Assembly (NCBI GenBank): GCA_022497155.1
Contig: MU385719.1
Span: forward strand, 744,001-808,000
DNA from: Whalleya microplaca
Taxonomy: Eukaryota > Ascomycota > Sordariomycetes > Xylariales > Xylariaceae
Direction of reading: 5' to 3'
Length of the DNA stretch: 64,000 nt
Shown here: piece after piece, positions 48,521 through 61,300 of the stretch
Layout of the letters: each line of letters starts with the position of its first letter
Position numbering within the stretch: the first letter of the stretch is position 1
The notes under the pieces: model-generated
Seen by the model: only the letters and a program-made list of their open reading frames with translations
Database searches by the model: none
Told to the model about the DNA's origin: nothing
Made by a program: the position numbers and the translations under genes

Positions 48521-49379
48521 GTTGCCTCTGGTTTCGGGATGTAGATTAGGTTAGTAGGAAGGAGTCTGTGGGCGCTCAGCGCAATTAAAATGTATCAGGG
48601 CTTTAGAAATCTTCTGGGAAGATTGAGGGCAGACTGCGATCTGCAGAGAATGAAAGAGCGGAAATGAGAGGAGATTGATGAGGGTTGCACGAATCTCGCG
48701 TTTGATGGAAAGATGATGCGAAAGGCGTGAAGATGGATTGGAGGGCAAGAAAAAAAACCCTTTGATCAGGCAAATTAATTTTTTCCCACTAGCTCCCAAC
48801 AGGCATGTTTGTGGTCCGTGCAACACCGATAAGATAGCCCAGCAGCCCAGGTAGTCACGGTCACGCAGTCACCGCCGATTCAAGCATGGCACCCGTCACG
48901 CAGCTGGCATTCACAGCTGGCACTCGCAGCACCGGACATCGCTACCTCCTGTCTAACCAGGTACAATAGAATGCTACCTAAGCTGCTTAGTAGTACATGT
49001 ATTCACCAAGAGCCACAATTGTTACAAATATTTGACCAAATGCCATTGGAAGGCCATGTTTGCTAGCTACCTCAGTACATAATGTAACCATTTGATGCTC
49101 TCACAAATGAGGTAAGTACTTCTAGTCCCAAGCTTCACCTACCTAGGAAGTCAATGAACATGACCATTGTAACAAAGCTCTCCAAGTTCGGTGCATATCA
49201 TTCACAAAAAGGCTGTCATTAACCATCTCGTAATGTACGTGAACGAGCAGCTTCTTGAAGCCTTAGATGGACCTTACAGAATGTCATGTTGTCAGATATT
49301 CACCTCCGTTACGTACTCCACGGAAAACCTGTATGCCTCCAATAACATCAATGGTCTGATCAGACAGGTCTTTGGCGTA
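48521..49379. promoter_or_regulatory. DBP2 promoter region and THI20 3' flank
   Basis: This 859-bp segment lies upstream of DBP2 and downstream of the THI20 stop codon. A purine-rich leader on the plus strand (pyrimidine-rich in the DBP2 sense) spans about 48600-48770. Nothing else is recognised. Confidence 0.5.
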
Positions 49380-51393
49380 TCAAGTCGAAGGGAACATTTC
49401 CCAGAAGCCGATTTCCATCTGCCTCCATATTAGCAAACTATAGTCCTTTGAAATTCAAGTCTCTTACCTTTGTAGCATGGATAAAGATCTTAACGAGCTC
49501 CTCTATCCTGGTTGGTGATTGCAGAGTAGCATTTCTTTCAAGAAGGGCTATTAAAAAGTTACAAAGTTAGTATTTTTCTATTTAGAGCCCATTCAAGATC
49601 GCAAGGTGCTTCTTACCCGTCCCAGTTTGCACTGCCTGGATGTAGTCGTCGGCAATATAGTTCAAGATCCATGGCCAGTACGTATTACCCTCTGTCTTCG
49701 TTCTAACGTCACCGTGGAGTTGTCTTGCAACAGCTGCGTACCCAAGGAGGCAGGGTGCAAGGGCAACCTGGAGACCAAGCCAGTCTTCTGACTGCCCGAT
49801 ATCCAGGACGTATCTGGTATACGCAGTGCATGCTGTATTCTAATCAGTGCTGCACTAGCTACAAGACAGAAAGAGAAATGAAGATGGCCTACCCTGCTGT
49901 TCTTCGGTTGCCTCAATCTCCTCTTTTGTTATACCAAAGCTCGTGCAGTAGTCGAGATGAAGATTCATCTCGGTATGAATATGCGTTACTATCTTCGCTC
50001 CCTAGAAGCCAAGTCAGCAACAATGCCGTTTCAAATTGATTTGAAAGTGGCATACTGCTGCAATATCTTCCATGTTCTTAACCTTGTATGAAGCCAGTGC
50101 GTTTGCTCTAGCAAAATGGACTAGGTATAGATAATCTTGTATCAAGTAGCCCTTGAATGATTCAAGCGGCAACTCGCCACTCCCAAGGGCCAGGACGAAT
50201 GGATGGTTGATGAATTGATGCCACACAGGCGAGACATCAGGCCTTTGGAGAAGATACTCGAGAAACCGGTCACTTCTTACCGTTAGCATAGTAAGGCTTC
50301 GGATTGGGGGGTGGGAGGGGGAGGCGGGAGTGGCTCACGGAGCAAATGGAAGACTGAAAGTCGAATGGAAATGATTGAGCGGACCGTTTCCTTTCCCATA
50401 ACCCGGTGCCGTTCTTATACCTGCCTCAATATATCGGCAAGCTGCTCTGATAGCTTCCACAGGCTCCAACCCTTTAGAGATGTTAGAAGCAATAGCCGAG
50501 GCGAGCGAGCATCCTGTCCCATGCGTGTTCCTTGACTCCAAGTATTCACTTTCAATCCTCGTAACTTTTCCTTCTCCGAGTAGAACATTGACAACTATCT
50601 CTTTCTCTTCAGCTGTCTTCGCCACAATGCCATTCTTCCTAAACGGTATGTGTCCACCCTTGACGAGCACCCACTGAGGACCCAGATCCAGAAGTTTTTG
50701 AGCGATGACCTCCATATCTTGGACATGTTGAATATCGACTGGTCCTTCGCCACTACTAGAAAGCAGGAGCTTTGCTTCTGGGATGTTTGGGGTAAGGACA
50801 AATGTTTGTGGAAGTAAGAGCTCCCGCAACTCATTCACAGCTTTCGAAGGCAGCAATTGAGCACCAGTGGTCGCAACCATGACCTATCCCGAGTCAGTGT
50901 CGCCTATCAGCTCTACCTAAGGTCATCGGGCACAGGAACTCACTGGATCCAACACCAGCTTGTCGACATTGTAATCCTTCAGTGCTTGGGCAACAACCTC
51001 AATGGTAGAGGCAGATCCTAGCATTCCTTGATAGTAATATAGTTAGTTTCCAAGCATAGAGGACTAGAATGCTCTATCTTACCAGTCTTCACGACTCCGG
51101 GTCTAATGTCGCTGAAAACGGCATCGATCTGTTTCCTGACGAACTCGGGTGGAACATGGTGAATATCATGGACGCCTGTGGTGTTCTGGGCTGTCAGGGC
51201 TGTGGTAGCAGTCATTGCATAGCAGCCATGAGCTGCGATGACTTTTTGGTCGGCTTCGAGACCACTAATACGTATCACATAAGTGTTAATAATTCAGTTA
51301 AGAGAGATGCGCCACAATAAAGAAGGAGTCTTGAACTTACGCACCACCACTCGAATCACTACCCGCGATGACGAGTATCTTTCTCTCATCCAT
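49380..51393 (-). CDS. THI20: THI20-type HMP/HMP-P kinase fused to TenA thiaminase II, nine exons, 507 aa
   Basis: The enzyme phosphorylates hydroxymethylpyrimidine (HMP) and its phosphate for thiamine synthesis and hydrolyses thiamine breakdown products for salvage. Exons are 51393-51341, 51264-51083, 51026-50944, 50883-50339, 50272-50056, 50001-49893, 49832-49617, 49547-49468 and 49418-49380; introns are 49-76 nt and phases close throughout. Residues 1 to about 285 are the ribokinase-fold kinase: AGSDSSGGAG (10-19), LDPVMVATTGAQ, and the anion hole NTHGTGCS (Cys231). Residues about 288-507 are the TenA domain: RFLEYLLQRPDV, FKGYLIQDYLYL, and ALAPCLLGYA (Cys424, placed like the TenA nucleophile). 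The protein ends IGFWEMFPST. Length is close to yeast Thi20. Eight introns is many for this window. No thiamine riboswitch was recognised upstream or in introns. Confidence 0.95.
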
Positions 51394-53047
51394 TACACAG
51401 TATTCTTGCTGAAGCAATGATACTCATCTCTTCTACAAATTTACTGTATAAACAGGGGTTGGAAGAGCTCGTCATGAGCGAATTGTTGACGTTCTCGGTC
51501 TAAGTGGGGCGGGGTACCGGTAGGTTGGACAATGGGTCCCGTGGATCATATCGTCACCATCGATTGAGCCGATGCCAACCTCGGAGACGTTACGCCGCGT
51601 AGTACGGCTCACATCTAGATTATCGTTCCATCTAGAGGTCGCTCTAATGCATTGAAATACACGAAAACCAGAATATTATCAGTCATCTTATAAATTAGGT
51701 GTCCATCCTCCAGAATCACATCTAGGTAATATCTCATGAAGACTTATGTGTAAGTCTCCGCGGCTAGAACTGTCATCCTTTCAGGGGTTGACCTGTACAA
51801 CCTACATTGATATCTATACTGCAAGAGACAATAACCTCTGCTTATTCAGTGCTCGGTTACCTACACATTGACATGTCAGTCATTCTGACACCGGCCCAGC
51901 AAATACGGAATGAGAGTTGAATGCTGCCAGGTGCGGGTTTAATTATAACAGTTTCACAAATATTGAAGACGGCAAGCGTACAGCCTGTCACTAGGGCTCG
52001 AGCTGGCTATAATCTCTAAAGCATGTTTCAAATAGAGATAGCCTTACGAGATGCCTGCTCGGTTCCAGACCGTGTTAATAGAGAATCGAATAAACCAATT
52101 TCGTTCTTCCCTTAACTATTCTGTGACTATTGTCGCCTAACCTTTTCATCATGACAGACCTGTAGTCTCTGTGTCTGGATCAATCTTTCCTGTTGCGGAT
52201 ATTATCTTGCATGGTGTTGAGCAACGAAACCGGTTTCTTGAGCTGACATGTCGGGGTTCTCAACAAGTTTGAATATGTAACTCATATTCCGGAATAAATC
52301 GAAAGGGGGCGAGATTGGTACCAGGGGCTGGTGAGGTGCATAACGAGATCGATGTCCGGGACAGATGACTGAAACCCGGTTGTTTCCCAGTCGCTCAATA
52401 TGGATATTATAGTAATTATTGGTAATCACCAATACAATAGCATAATTAAACTCAACTGAGGGATAATTTTATACCACAAGCCGAAGTTAATATTCATGAA
52501 TGTCAAAGATCCGGCACATGCAGCGGTTCAATAACTCCATATATTCGACCCAGTCCACAACTAATGTCTTTCTTTCTTTATTCACACGGAAAATTCCATA
52601 GAAACCACAAACCACCTGTGTCCTACCTTTGACGAAGGTTTAACCAAAGTGAAGTATTTGACAGAGGTCCAAAGCCGCAATAAATAACCGAAAGTTCCTA
52701 GTGTCCGAAAACATAGTTTGTCAGTCGGTATGGTAGAAGAATATGTACGAGAAACTACAAGATGAACAATAAGAGAACACATTTTTACTCTAAGGCATTT
52801 CGATAGGCCGCTACCAAGAGGTTAGACTTGATAAGAAGAGAATGTTGAAATTAATAACAAAACAGGCCGCTATTCTCGTTTTAGTTTCACCTCCGTCTAA
52901 CTCGAAGGTTGAATGGACCGATAATACTCCTGACTCTATATCAATGCCTAGCAAAATCCCTGACCGGGAAAAATTCCTCGGAGCCTCAATTTTGTGTACA
53001 ATAACCATGATCTCTCTGTGTCGCGTTACTCATAAGACTCTCCTTTC
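51394..53047. other. Intergenic region: THI20 promoter and bHLH gene 3' flank
   Basis: About 1.65 kb, moderately AT-rich. It includes the THI20 upstream region. I searched by eye for the conserved thiamine pyrophosphate riboswitch core and did not find it. Frames are short and uninformative. Confidence 0.5.
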
Positions 53048-54001
53048 TCAATGCATTCCAGACGTGCCATCAAAGCCATCGCCGCCCTCATTCCGGCCCA
53101 GGATCCACCGTAGTTTCACCATATTACTTCGCAACTCGTCTCTTTCACCCTCTAGAGCGGCGCATTCACGCTCGAGAGCTTGGATATGCCGTCGAGCCAT
53201 GTCCAATACCTCTGCTTTGCTCACTCTTCGGTCAGTCAGGTCCAGACTTTCCCCGTTTTCATCGCCCTCTCCCGTCTGCATAGTTTCCGGCAGGACATCC
53301 AGAAGACTCTCAAAATGAGAATTCAGTCTGTTTCGGTACTGTTTCTCGACTTGATTATGCGTCTCGCGGCTCTTTCGTTCCTCTATCGTCGCTGGTGGGT
53401 TGTGATGCGTGTTCTTGCTGGTGCGGGATGCGCTGCGAAGCCTCGACTTGCTGATGTTTGACGTCGAGGATGAACTCTCCGGCGAGAAGCCTTGCTGGTA
53501 ACTCGGCTTCCTTGAACGTGGAATTTGCCTGTATGGCTTGTGGTGAGGCCCGGCCGGAGGCGATGGCACAGGTGGGCTTGTCACTGACGCGCCATATCCC
53601 TGCGAGTACGTATAATGATACGCGTCGGCTGGATCGTTTGACCTGGCCTCGGGGGTGACGGGATGGTAGTACGAGATCTCAAAAGGGTCCGCCGTGGGTG
53701 CTGCCAAAGATGTTCTGTTGGAAGACCCCATATCGGTCTCCGTTGGTAGGTGGCCACTGATAGCATAAGGCGAATTACCTGGAATTCGGGAGGGCATTGA
53801 ATTGTTTTGATACGCCATTAGGCTTTCTGGGGTCCTATTGAGTGAAAACGATGTTGAGCTAGATACGTATGAGACGTTGTGGTCTCCTGCCGATGGGTCT
53901 AGTCTCATGTAGCCAGCATCGTCATGAACGAGTGTCGAGGGTACTTGTTCTGAGGAAACCACCTGTTTGCTGGGGTTAATACAAGATTCCTCGGCTCGCA
54001 T
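53048..54001 (-). CDS. bHLH transcription factor with SREBP-type basic-region tyrosine, 317 aa
   Basis: The single-exon frame from ATG 54001 encodes a Ser/Pro/Tyr-rich N-terminal 200 residues and a C-terminal basic helix-loop-helix domain. The basic region reads THNQVEKQYRNRLNSHFESL with His215, Glu219 and Arg223 at DNA-contact positions and Tyr222 where most bHLH proteins have Arg, as in SREBP. A loop of about 20 residues precedes helix 2 (SKAEVLDMARRHIQALER), which runs on into a leucine-zipper-like ALEGERDELRSN. There is no transmembrane segment, so it is not a membrane-bound SREBP. Similar small fungal bHLH regulators exist, but I cannot name an orthologue. It lies next to the 10-kb gene-poor block. 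Confidence 0.88.
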   Translation of the reverse strand: MRAEESCINPSKQVVSSEQVPSTLVHDDAGYMRLDPSAGDHNVSYVSSSTSFSLNRTPESLMAYQNNSMPSRIPGNSPYAISGHLPTETDMGSSNRTSLAAPTADPFEISYYHPVTPEARSNDPADAYHYTYSQGYGASVTSPPVPSPPAGPHHKPYRQIPRSRKPSYQQGFSPESSSSTSNISKSRLRSASRTSKNTHHNPPATIEERKSRETHNQVEKQYRNRLNSHFESLLDVLPETMQTGEGDENGESLDLTDRRVSKAEVLDMARRHIQALERECAALEGERDELRSNMVKLRWILGRNEGGDGFDGTSGMH

Positions 54002-57000
54002 TATTGTGAACTATTGGGTGTTTTGGATGTAATGATCTTAAGTCTTGAGAAGTTGACGGCCATCTTCTCAGTTATATCTCTTACAAGTTTTTTCAACACA
54101 TGAATCACCTGCTGCCCACTTGACGTTCATGAAACAACAATGCCTCTCGGGGAATTATTAAAAATAGCCAACCTAAGGGGCCAGACGCCGCACCTCGGAA
54201 ATCTCGGTCTCGAACAATATCTGGGAGGGGAATTAGGATTGACGTACATGAAGTGGCTCATTGACGACAGAGTCCCCAAAACGTTGAGATCTGTATGCCA
54301 TGTTCCACATGGAGGCTCTAGCTTAAGCTAATAGTGTGCTTATACAGCAAATAAAGCGATAAATAGTAACGAATGGGGGCCGGAACTCTAGATGACTATT
54401 GATGTGGACGGTAGGGACTTATTTGACAGGAGTAGGCAGGGTTGGTACTTGGGACGCAATTCTGTAATTCTATCCCAACCGCCTTTTAAATAATCCGTCA
54501 CAGTTGAGATAGTATCGCGTTCGTTCTGGGGGGGACCCTTACTTCATAATCGGCAGTTGACCAAACCCAGTACTCGGTAGTCCAATACCTCTCGTTTCTG
54601 AGACGTGCAAGCTTGCATTGTGCTTGTTTCCGCGCGCTCTATTAAGCTCAAGCTTGAAAGAGCTTGATATAGGACTGATTTGAAGGCCATATGCCACGTG
54701 CCGCGAATGCAGGCCATTTTTTGGGGGGAGAACTGTAAGCCTCGATGCGTCCTTAATAGATTCATGCTGCTCGGGCCATATCGGCTTATTGGTCCTCATT
54801 CTGTAGTCTAAAATAGAGACAACCTATGCACGTTCCCGCGAAAGAAGAAACCATATTCGGCAACGACTACGGCTCGGATCTTGACCCCCTATATTCAGGC
54901 ATCCTCATTGTAGGATTTGAAATACCAAAAGGCTTCTACGTGGAGACTAGAGGATGTTTCTTAATAATGCTGTTTTTAACTCATGATCCTCCTGAGATTC
55001 TCAAAACGTCCAGATAGCGAAACCATACTCATCTACTCTATGGTGCAGTTGTATTGATCCTCTGCCCTTGTAGTTTAATGCATTAAGACGGCCATCTATT
55101 GGTCGGCCAATTAAGAAAAGGTGGGTTTCTTATGCGATGTGCAATATTTATTCAAACAACTACATCTCTGACGCGTCTCAGGAAACAGATGAAAATACCT
55201 CGGAACATGACTCTGGTGGCTATTTGCGACGATTCTTGCCGGTAATGCTAGGTATATACGCATACGTGGGGGCGCTGTCATTTAGTCCATAACTTTTGGT
55301 AAACTCTAATGTTACCTCAAAGATCCTCCCAGGCATATCTTGTCAGCCCTAGCCTCCTGAACCCTTTCATCGGTCCCGAGAAGTCAGATTCTTAACTATA
55401 TATCTCACGGTAGAGAATGAAAACCATAGAAATGGTAGCAATAGGAATCACCTAGGGCTATGACAGAAATAGACAGAGTGTTAGAATGCAGAAGGGGGAG
55501 AGAACTTCTTCAGTCCACAGCCACACATTGATTCAATATATTCCGATGCAGTATTATCAAGGAAGTGCGCATATGCTTGCGTTGAGTAAGCCTTTGGAAT
55601 ATAACAGTGGCTTTTCATTTACTGGGCTCGATTTAAATACGAAGAGAAATGGCACACAAAGCTTTGTTTACAAGTATTCATAAACCCCGCAAAGACACGT
55701 CCCATCGCTCCAGGTTTTGATACCCTACCTAAGCAAGGTTAAGGTTATGCAGTCAGAACGCCACTACTCTGTAAAAGATGCAAGATGGTTTCAGGAAGGG
55801 GAGGAAGGATTTCAAGTGCATCTAGTGAGGCGAAGTTGTTTTCTACGGGTAGCAGACCTATATTCAGCGTCATCCTGAATACCTGACAAGATATGAAGTC
55901 GTCTGTAATTCGTTATTCAGCCAATGCCAATGTCGTGAGCCACACCACTTCAGCCATTCTACAGCTTCGTTAATGTGACGATCCATGGGTATATAAGCGG
56001 CATTGTTCTTGTGCAACCACACCTCGCCTAACTTTAGGTTGTCATCCTTGTTGAGACATACATCCTCTAGATCCGGTAGCATTGTCTTTCCGCGCCGACT
56101 TGGATGCGAGGCTGTTCTGCAAGTTAATATATCACCACCTACTTGCCTGCCTAGGATATAAAAACTCTCATGCGCGTTACGTGAACTGTCGGCAATGATG
56201 TCACCCGCCGAGTCCAACTAGCTCGCTTATCTAGGTAAATAGGTTAACTTGATTCCCAGTAGATCTCCAAGACAGTTGAAAACTCTCCGAGATTCATGAT
56301 GACACTAGTAGTGACCGTTTTCTTTCCTATTAATCATCAGTAGGCAAATGGCCACTACTCTATTGCATGAACTCGAGGCAGGTACCTGATGAATGAATTG
56401 GGCGCAATGACATCGGAATGGGTCCGGGCACAACCGCGCCGTTGCGCCATCCGTTGAGTATAAGACAAAGATGTTATAGAATTAAAGATGTTAGGCCAAT
56501 GTACCGATGCGGTGCGGATTCTACCGGCCCCCTTGATAGGTATCTGCCGGGAGCTGCCCCTCGGGAAGTTGCAGACATCCTAGTATATTATACTCTTTAA
56601 TTTGCGGCTATCACCCAAAGTGTGACTCGAATCGTTTAGACTTTCTCATAAACAGGTTCTGTGGTCTTTAGGCTTGAGGCGTTCTGAGACCTTACGTAGA
56701 TGGTCGACGGATATGGGGTTCAACTCCTGGGATGCCTAGCACAAATCGAACACACAAATATCTGTCCGAGATCTGGGAAAGTTGACATCGGCTCAAGTTG
56801 TTTTCCCCAGGAATATCCTGCAAATGCAACTGCAGGCCACCGTTATACCCTCATTGAATCGGTCTAATCTCCGGAACAAGTCCTGTCCCAAGAGTCTATG
56901 GAGTAATAGATCTGCCATGAGAGGAAGCCCAAGGCTTCAAGTTACTAACAACCGGAGCATAGCAACGTCAATGGCGGTTGCCCGAAATGCGGCATTTTGT

Positions 57001-58362
57001 CATTTTCCCTTCGAGGTTAAAGATTTCAGCGCATCGATCTTGAGGTCTGAGAACCTGGAATAGATGGGGCGACCAATAAATGAGTTGATGCCCTTGATAG
57101 TCGCGGTGGCAACTGGGGTCCAACTCATTGATCAGAAACAGCAACATGCTGTTAAAAAGAAATCCCAAGACTGAGGTTCATTGGGCTCCAGCGATTTACC
57201 TCATATTGCAACTCTAAGTCCGGGATGATGATCGACTAAGTCACCATGAGATCACGACAATATAAATCGGTGGCGATGTAGTTGCTGGAATAGATCAGGC
57301 TTGGCTTCAGTCAATATCTCGTCTCACCTTTGTCTAGAGGAAATATTCGAGAATTTGGCCCCCTCGTGTTACGTTGACCAAGGGAGTTTTGCGATCCAAG
57401 CAACGGGCATGGGTATGTTCGACGAGCATTTACAATGCATTTCTGTTATCCTGCCCGAATCTGGCTGAATGGGACCTTTGACCAGAACTTCATGGTGTAC
57501 AGTCTCGATAGCACTGAGAAACTCCAGACTCCAAGATTGACCATCAAACTCGCACGGCGCAGGATAGCCAGTTGACCCAGTATTCTTCATCTGCCTTGAT
57601 TGGAGAAGTCAGCAAGCGAATATAAAACCGAATCCTATGGGAGGAACAGCATTAAACCATACGTTGAATACAGGCGCAATATTACAATGGCTATCGTACG
57701 ATGCTAAAGATCTTATTTACCTAGACACAGTTTCCTGTCTAGGTAGGTTCAAGAGACCCAAGCTTATAGGCTTGATCAAAACCGGCACGGAACACACTGG
57801 TAGCCCTTTGTGAGTTACCCTTCGAGTCTTATTTGGTGGGAAAACCTGCATGTTTTATGACAGCGGCTTTGTAGGACAGGGCTTCGGAGGACTTACGTAC
57901 CCCTCTACCATTCAGGTTCAGGGCATGATGCAAGATGCGTAGGACAAGAATCCTCCTCTACCTTGGATATGCACGACTTGGCCCAGCAGTTGATTCCCTT
58001 TGGAAGACGGAAGAAGAGTACGGATACTCAAAAGGGCGATACGGGATCAACTTAAGTGAAACTTCATGCCGAAGACTAGCACTCGGTGATTTCTTAAGAC
58101 TCTACAGGGCTGTCTTATGCATGAACTCACATGGTGAATGGTTGAGCTTGCGTGACTAAGATATTTCAAACACGCAGAATCCTAACACATTTCTGATAGG
58201 CTCAAGTCCCTTGTGATAAAGACATTCGATTACAGTAGATGGCCGCACCGTCTTGATATGACTCCTGCACATACTCGGCCTGAGTTCATAGTGCGGTATA
58301 ACAGCTATCTAATACTTTCCACCTATACACTACGTCCCTTCCACAAAAGTCTTAACAAGAAA
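54002..58362. other. Gene-poor interval, first part
   Basis: Upstream of the bHLH gene the sequence shows only short frames in all phases. A 115-codon minus frame at 55870-56217 has ordinary composition but no family resemblance and no ATG at its left end. A perfect hairpin with 9-bp arms (ACCTAGACA at 57719-57727, TGTCTAGGT at 57736-57744) is present. No tRNA was confirmed; a T-arm-like stretch at 56714-56736 does not pair properly. Confidence 0.45.
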
Positions 58363-61300
58363 TCAACTACACCTCATTAAGAAGTGACGGCCTGGAAAAA
58401 GAGAAGTGGAAACTGTGACTATTGGCACAAGACTCTTTGGATAATAGTACATGTTACTGGGATCTAATTTCATACCATAGGCATACATCATACCAGAGAT
58501 CTGGTCAGCGCTTCCCCAGGGGCTGAAGTTGGTACTAGAAAAATCTATACGTAGAAATACCGATCTGTTCATCATCGATAGTCTGTGTATGCGTCCCTAA
58601 GTATTAGTTTCTTGTTGAGTCGTGAAGGAATGGGCATGGAGGCAGCTTTACCTAGCATAGTGAATCGCACCAACTGAATACACCGAATGCCACTACATAT
58701 AAGTCTAATTTACGAGTACCCTATTGACACGGTAACTAGAGGCGTTACTTAATTGCCGTTGACTGGGTCGTTAATAATGCGAGGGCTACTAGGTAGGATT
58801 ATAGGTCGACATGTCAATCTGCGTACTTGAAGTCATCCGCAATGGGTCGTATTAAGGAGTATCGTATCACAAGACACGATTATACGAAGCATTGCTTAGG
58901 TCTGCTGGACACCAAGATGTACATGGAGGGCATCTGGCAGTCTCACAGAATCCATAAAATCAGGCCGCTGAGATCTCTGCTTTTCGCATAATGTTTCTGT
59001 CTCACTAGATAGACGCGGCTTAGTCTTGTGGAAAGCCAAGCAAGTGTGGTACCAGGCTACTGGCCTTGCAACACAACGAAGGTGTGAAAGTTTCAAAAGC
59101 ACATTGCAGGTAACGAGCACCAAGACTCCTCGAGTGGCAGGTGTCAACGTCAACAAAATCCTGGGTGACTAGGTTCTGGCTGCTGTGAACGGATGCATCG
59201 TGATGATCCTGCAGCCAGCGTGGGGGAGCTCTCCACCAAATCCCACCTAAGTGCCCGGCTTACTTACCACTGCTACGCTACCTTCCTAGAATAACGGCAT
59301 AGGGCAGTGCTTGGATCTAGCAATGCAGTGGCTGGCATGCAGATTCGTTCAAAGCTCAAGGTTGGGAGGTTGGCTAGAATTGACCATGTTTTATGCTCCC
59401 CAGCGCTGGATCATGGGGATCGTTTGAGCATCAAGACCTTTGCTTAAGATGCCAACACGGCCTGGGAACCTTGAATTACAGAGTATATATATAGAAAAAC
59501 CTCGGCGCCACCCTGATGTGTACGATAAATGGAGAGGCTAAAAAGTTGAAATGCAGAGTAGAAGATACGAGATGTCAGTACCGGCATAAGTGTCCAATAT
59601 GGAATCTGCGAGAGGACCTAGATCTCTAGAAGCTGGGTGGGTAACCTATAAGATCATCACCTACGTCCGTCATCCGTGCTGCCGGATTCCGGTGTGAGAA
59701 CCTTAACCCGGTCCGCCCCACGGATGTCTCACTAATAACGGAAGGCTGATAACCTGCGTGGAAAGCTGCAGTAGATGTGATGGTGACGGAGAAGCAGATG
59801 CGAGGGACGACGCCATTTCACACCGCCTGTGTCGGAGCGAGGCAATCGGTGATCTAAGCCCGTCTCTCCGCGAATAGTTTCTGCATCGTGGCTACTTGCG
59901 AGGCACATGAAACAATCAAGCTACGGAAGATAAGCTCTGATGACTACGTGTGACAAACACCCAGTCGACCGAAGCTTCAGATGACAGAAGTATGACAAGC
60001 ACCGACAGCTATCCATCAACTTCCAAGGCGCCATCGTCTAACTTTTGAACACCGTACATATAAACAGATTGTTATGAACGGATTATGAGCGGGTCTCGTC
60101 GCGAGTCAGGTGTTTACTTAATCGCTGAGGTCATGTCGATACTTGTTTCGCTATGAACGGAAGCTATGTTATTAGCTTCATCAATGCTAAGACGCTGCGA
60201 CCTGCGATGGAGCAGGACAAATTTCAAGTATCCCTACACACGAGGTGCGATGGTCAGCCTGCTTCTTTTTTTTCTTCTTGAAGTTCTGAGCTTTCCATGT
60301 TTTACATAGTAGATCTTGATCGTCAGATAGACTAAAATGGCCACGGTGGCACAGACGCCGTGGCCGCAAAATAGAGCTGGAAATTTGAGGCTAGAAAGAT
60401 TCGAAACGCGCGGAAGTCTTCTAAGATCCCCTGATCTATTCAGGGGAAACTTCCCGGTGCCTCAAAGTGACGTGATCAGGGTCCAAAACCAGTCGTCAAA
60501 CGGGTCATAGCTAGTTCGCTGGGCGGAGTTACCCTGCGACGCCGCCAATAATTGTGCTAGTTAAGGAGAGGTTGGAATTGGCTGAATGCTACAAAGGGGT
60601 TATATTGCGCTTTTTAATAGGTATAACTTATCATGCATTATTACGAAAGTGTCATAGCGAGGGTCGAGGTCATTCTACTAGTAAACTCGATATGCATACC
60701 CAAAGTGTCAAGAATGGAGTATTCCGGGTGGCAGGATGGAATTGTCTCGGCTCCGCAGTCCCGGTCGTCGTCTATTCGGCTGGTGATGGGCCACATGTAT
60801 GTATGTATGTACTATCACGCAGCATGGCTAACATCGATCGCATGCTTACCAGGCTCGTAGCATATCCACCGTGAGACAGCGTCCTGTATGTAGGTGGGCT
60901 TATGTCGGCACATCTTCGCGAGAATGGACGCAAAGCTCTAACCGAGTCTTGAGTAGCACGTAGTAGCATTGATTCACCATATTTCACCGTGTAAAGCAGA
61001 CTGCCCAGGTGGGAGTCTGAGTACGATTATTACGTAGCAAAGCTGCAACTGCCCTCTCTTCTACGGTCAAATTAGGATTTATTACGCTTCAAGCTTAGAG
61101 TGGACTGTCGTTGTCGAGTATGGATAGGATTCAGATACCACGGCAGCGTCACAACAACTAGTTAGTTAACATTGTTTATTAGATAAGCCGCCTTGTTAAT
61201 TCATGTCAAGAAATTGCCGTAGCTGACGAAATAGTTATTAATTGCTAGCTCTGATTGCGCGCTTACATATAGCAGCCATCATACCATCCTGCTATATTTA

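Noticed and set aside
51264..51560. Possible thiamine pyrophosphate riboswitch near the THI20 5' end
   Set aside because: The conserved core segments of the riboswitch were not seen in the leader or first intron.
55870..56217. 115-codon minus frame
   Set aside because: Begins with TTG, has no recognisable domain and no splice partners; kept only as a note for conservation testing.
56690..56760. tRNA-like T-arm (GGGGTTCAACTCCTGGG)
   Set aside because: The T stem does not pair correctly around the loop and no acceptor stem or D-arm could be matched.
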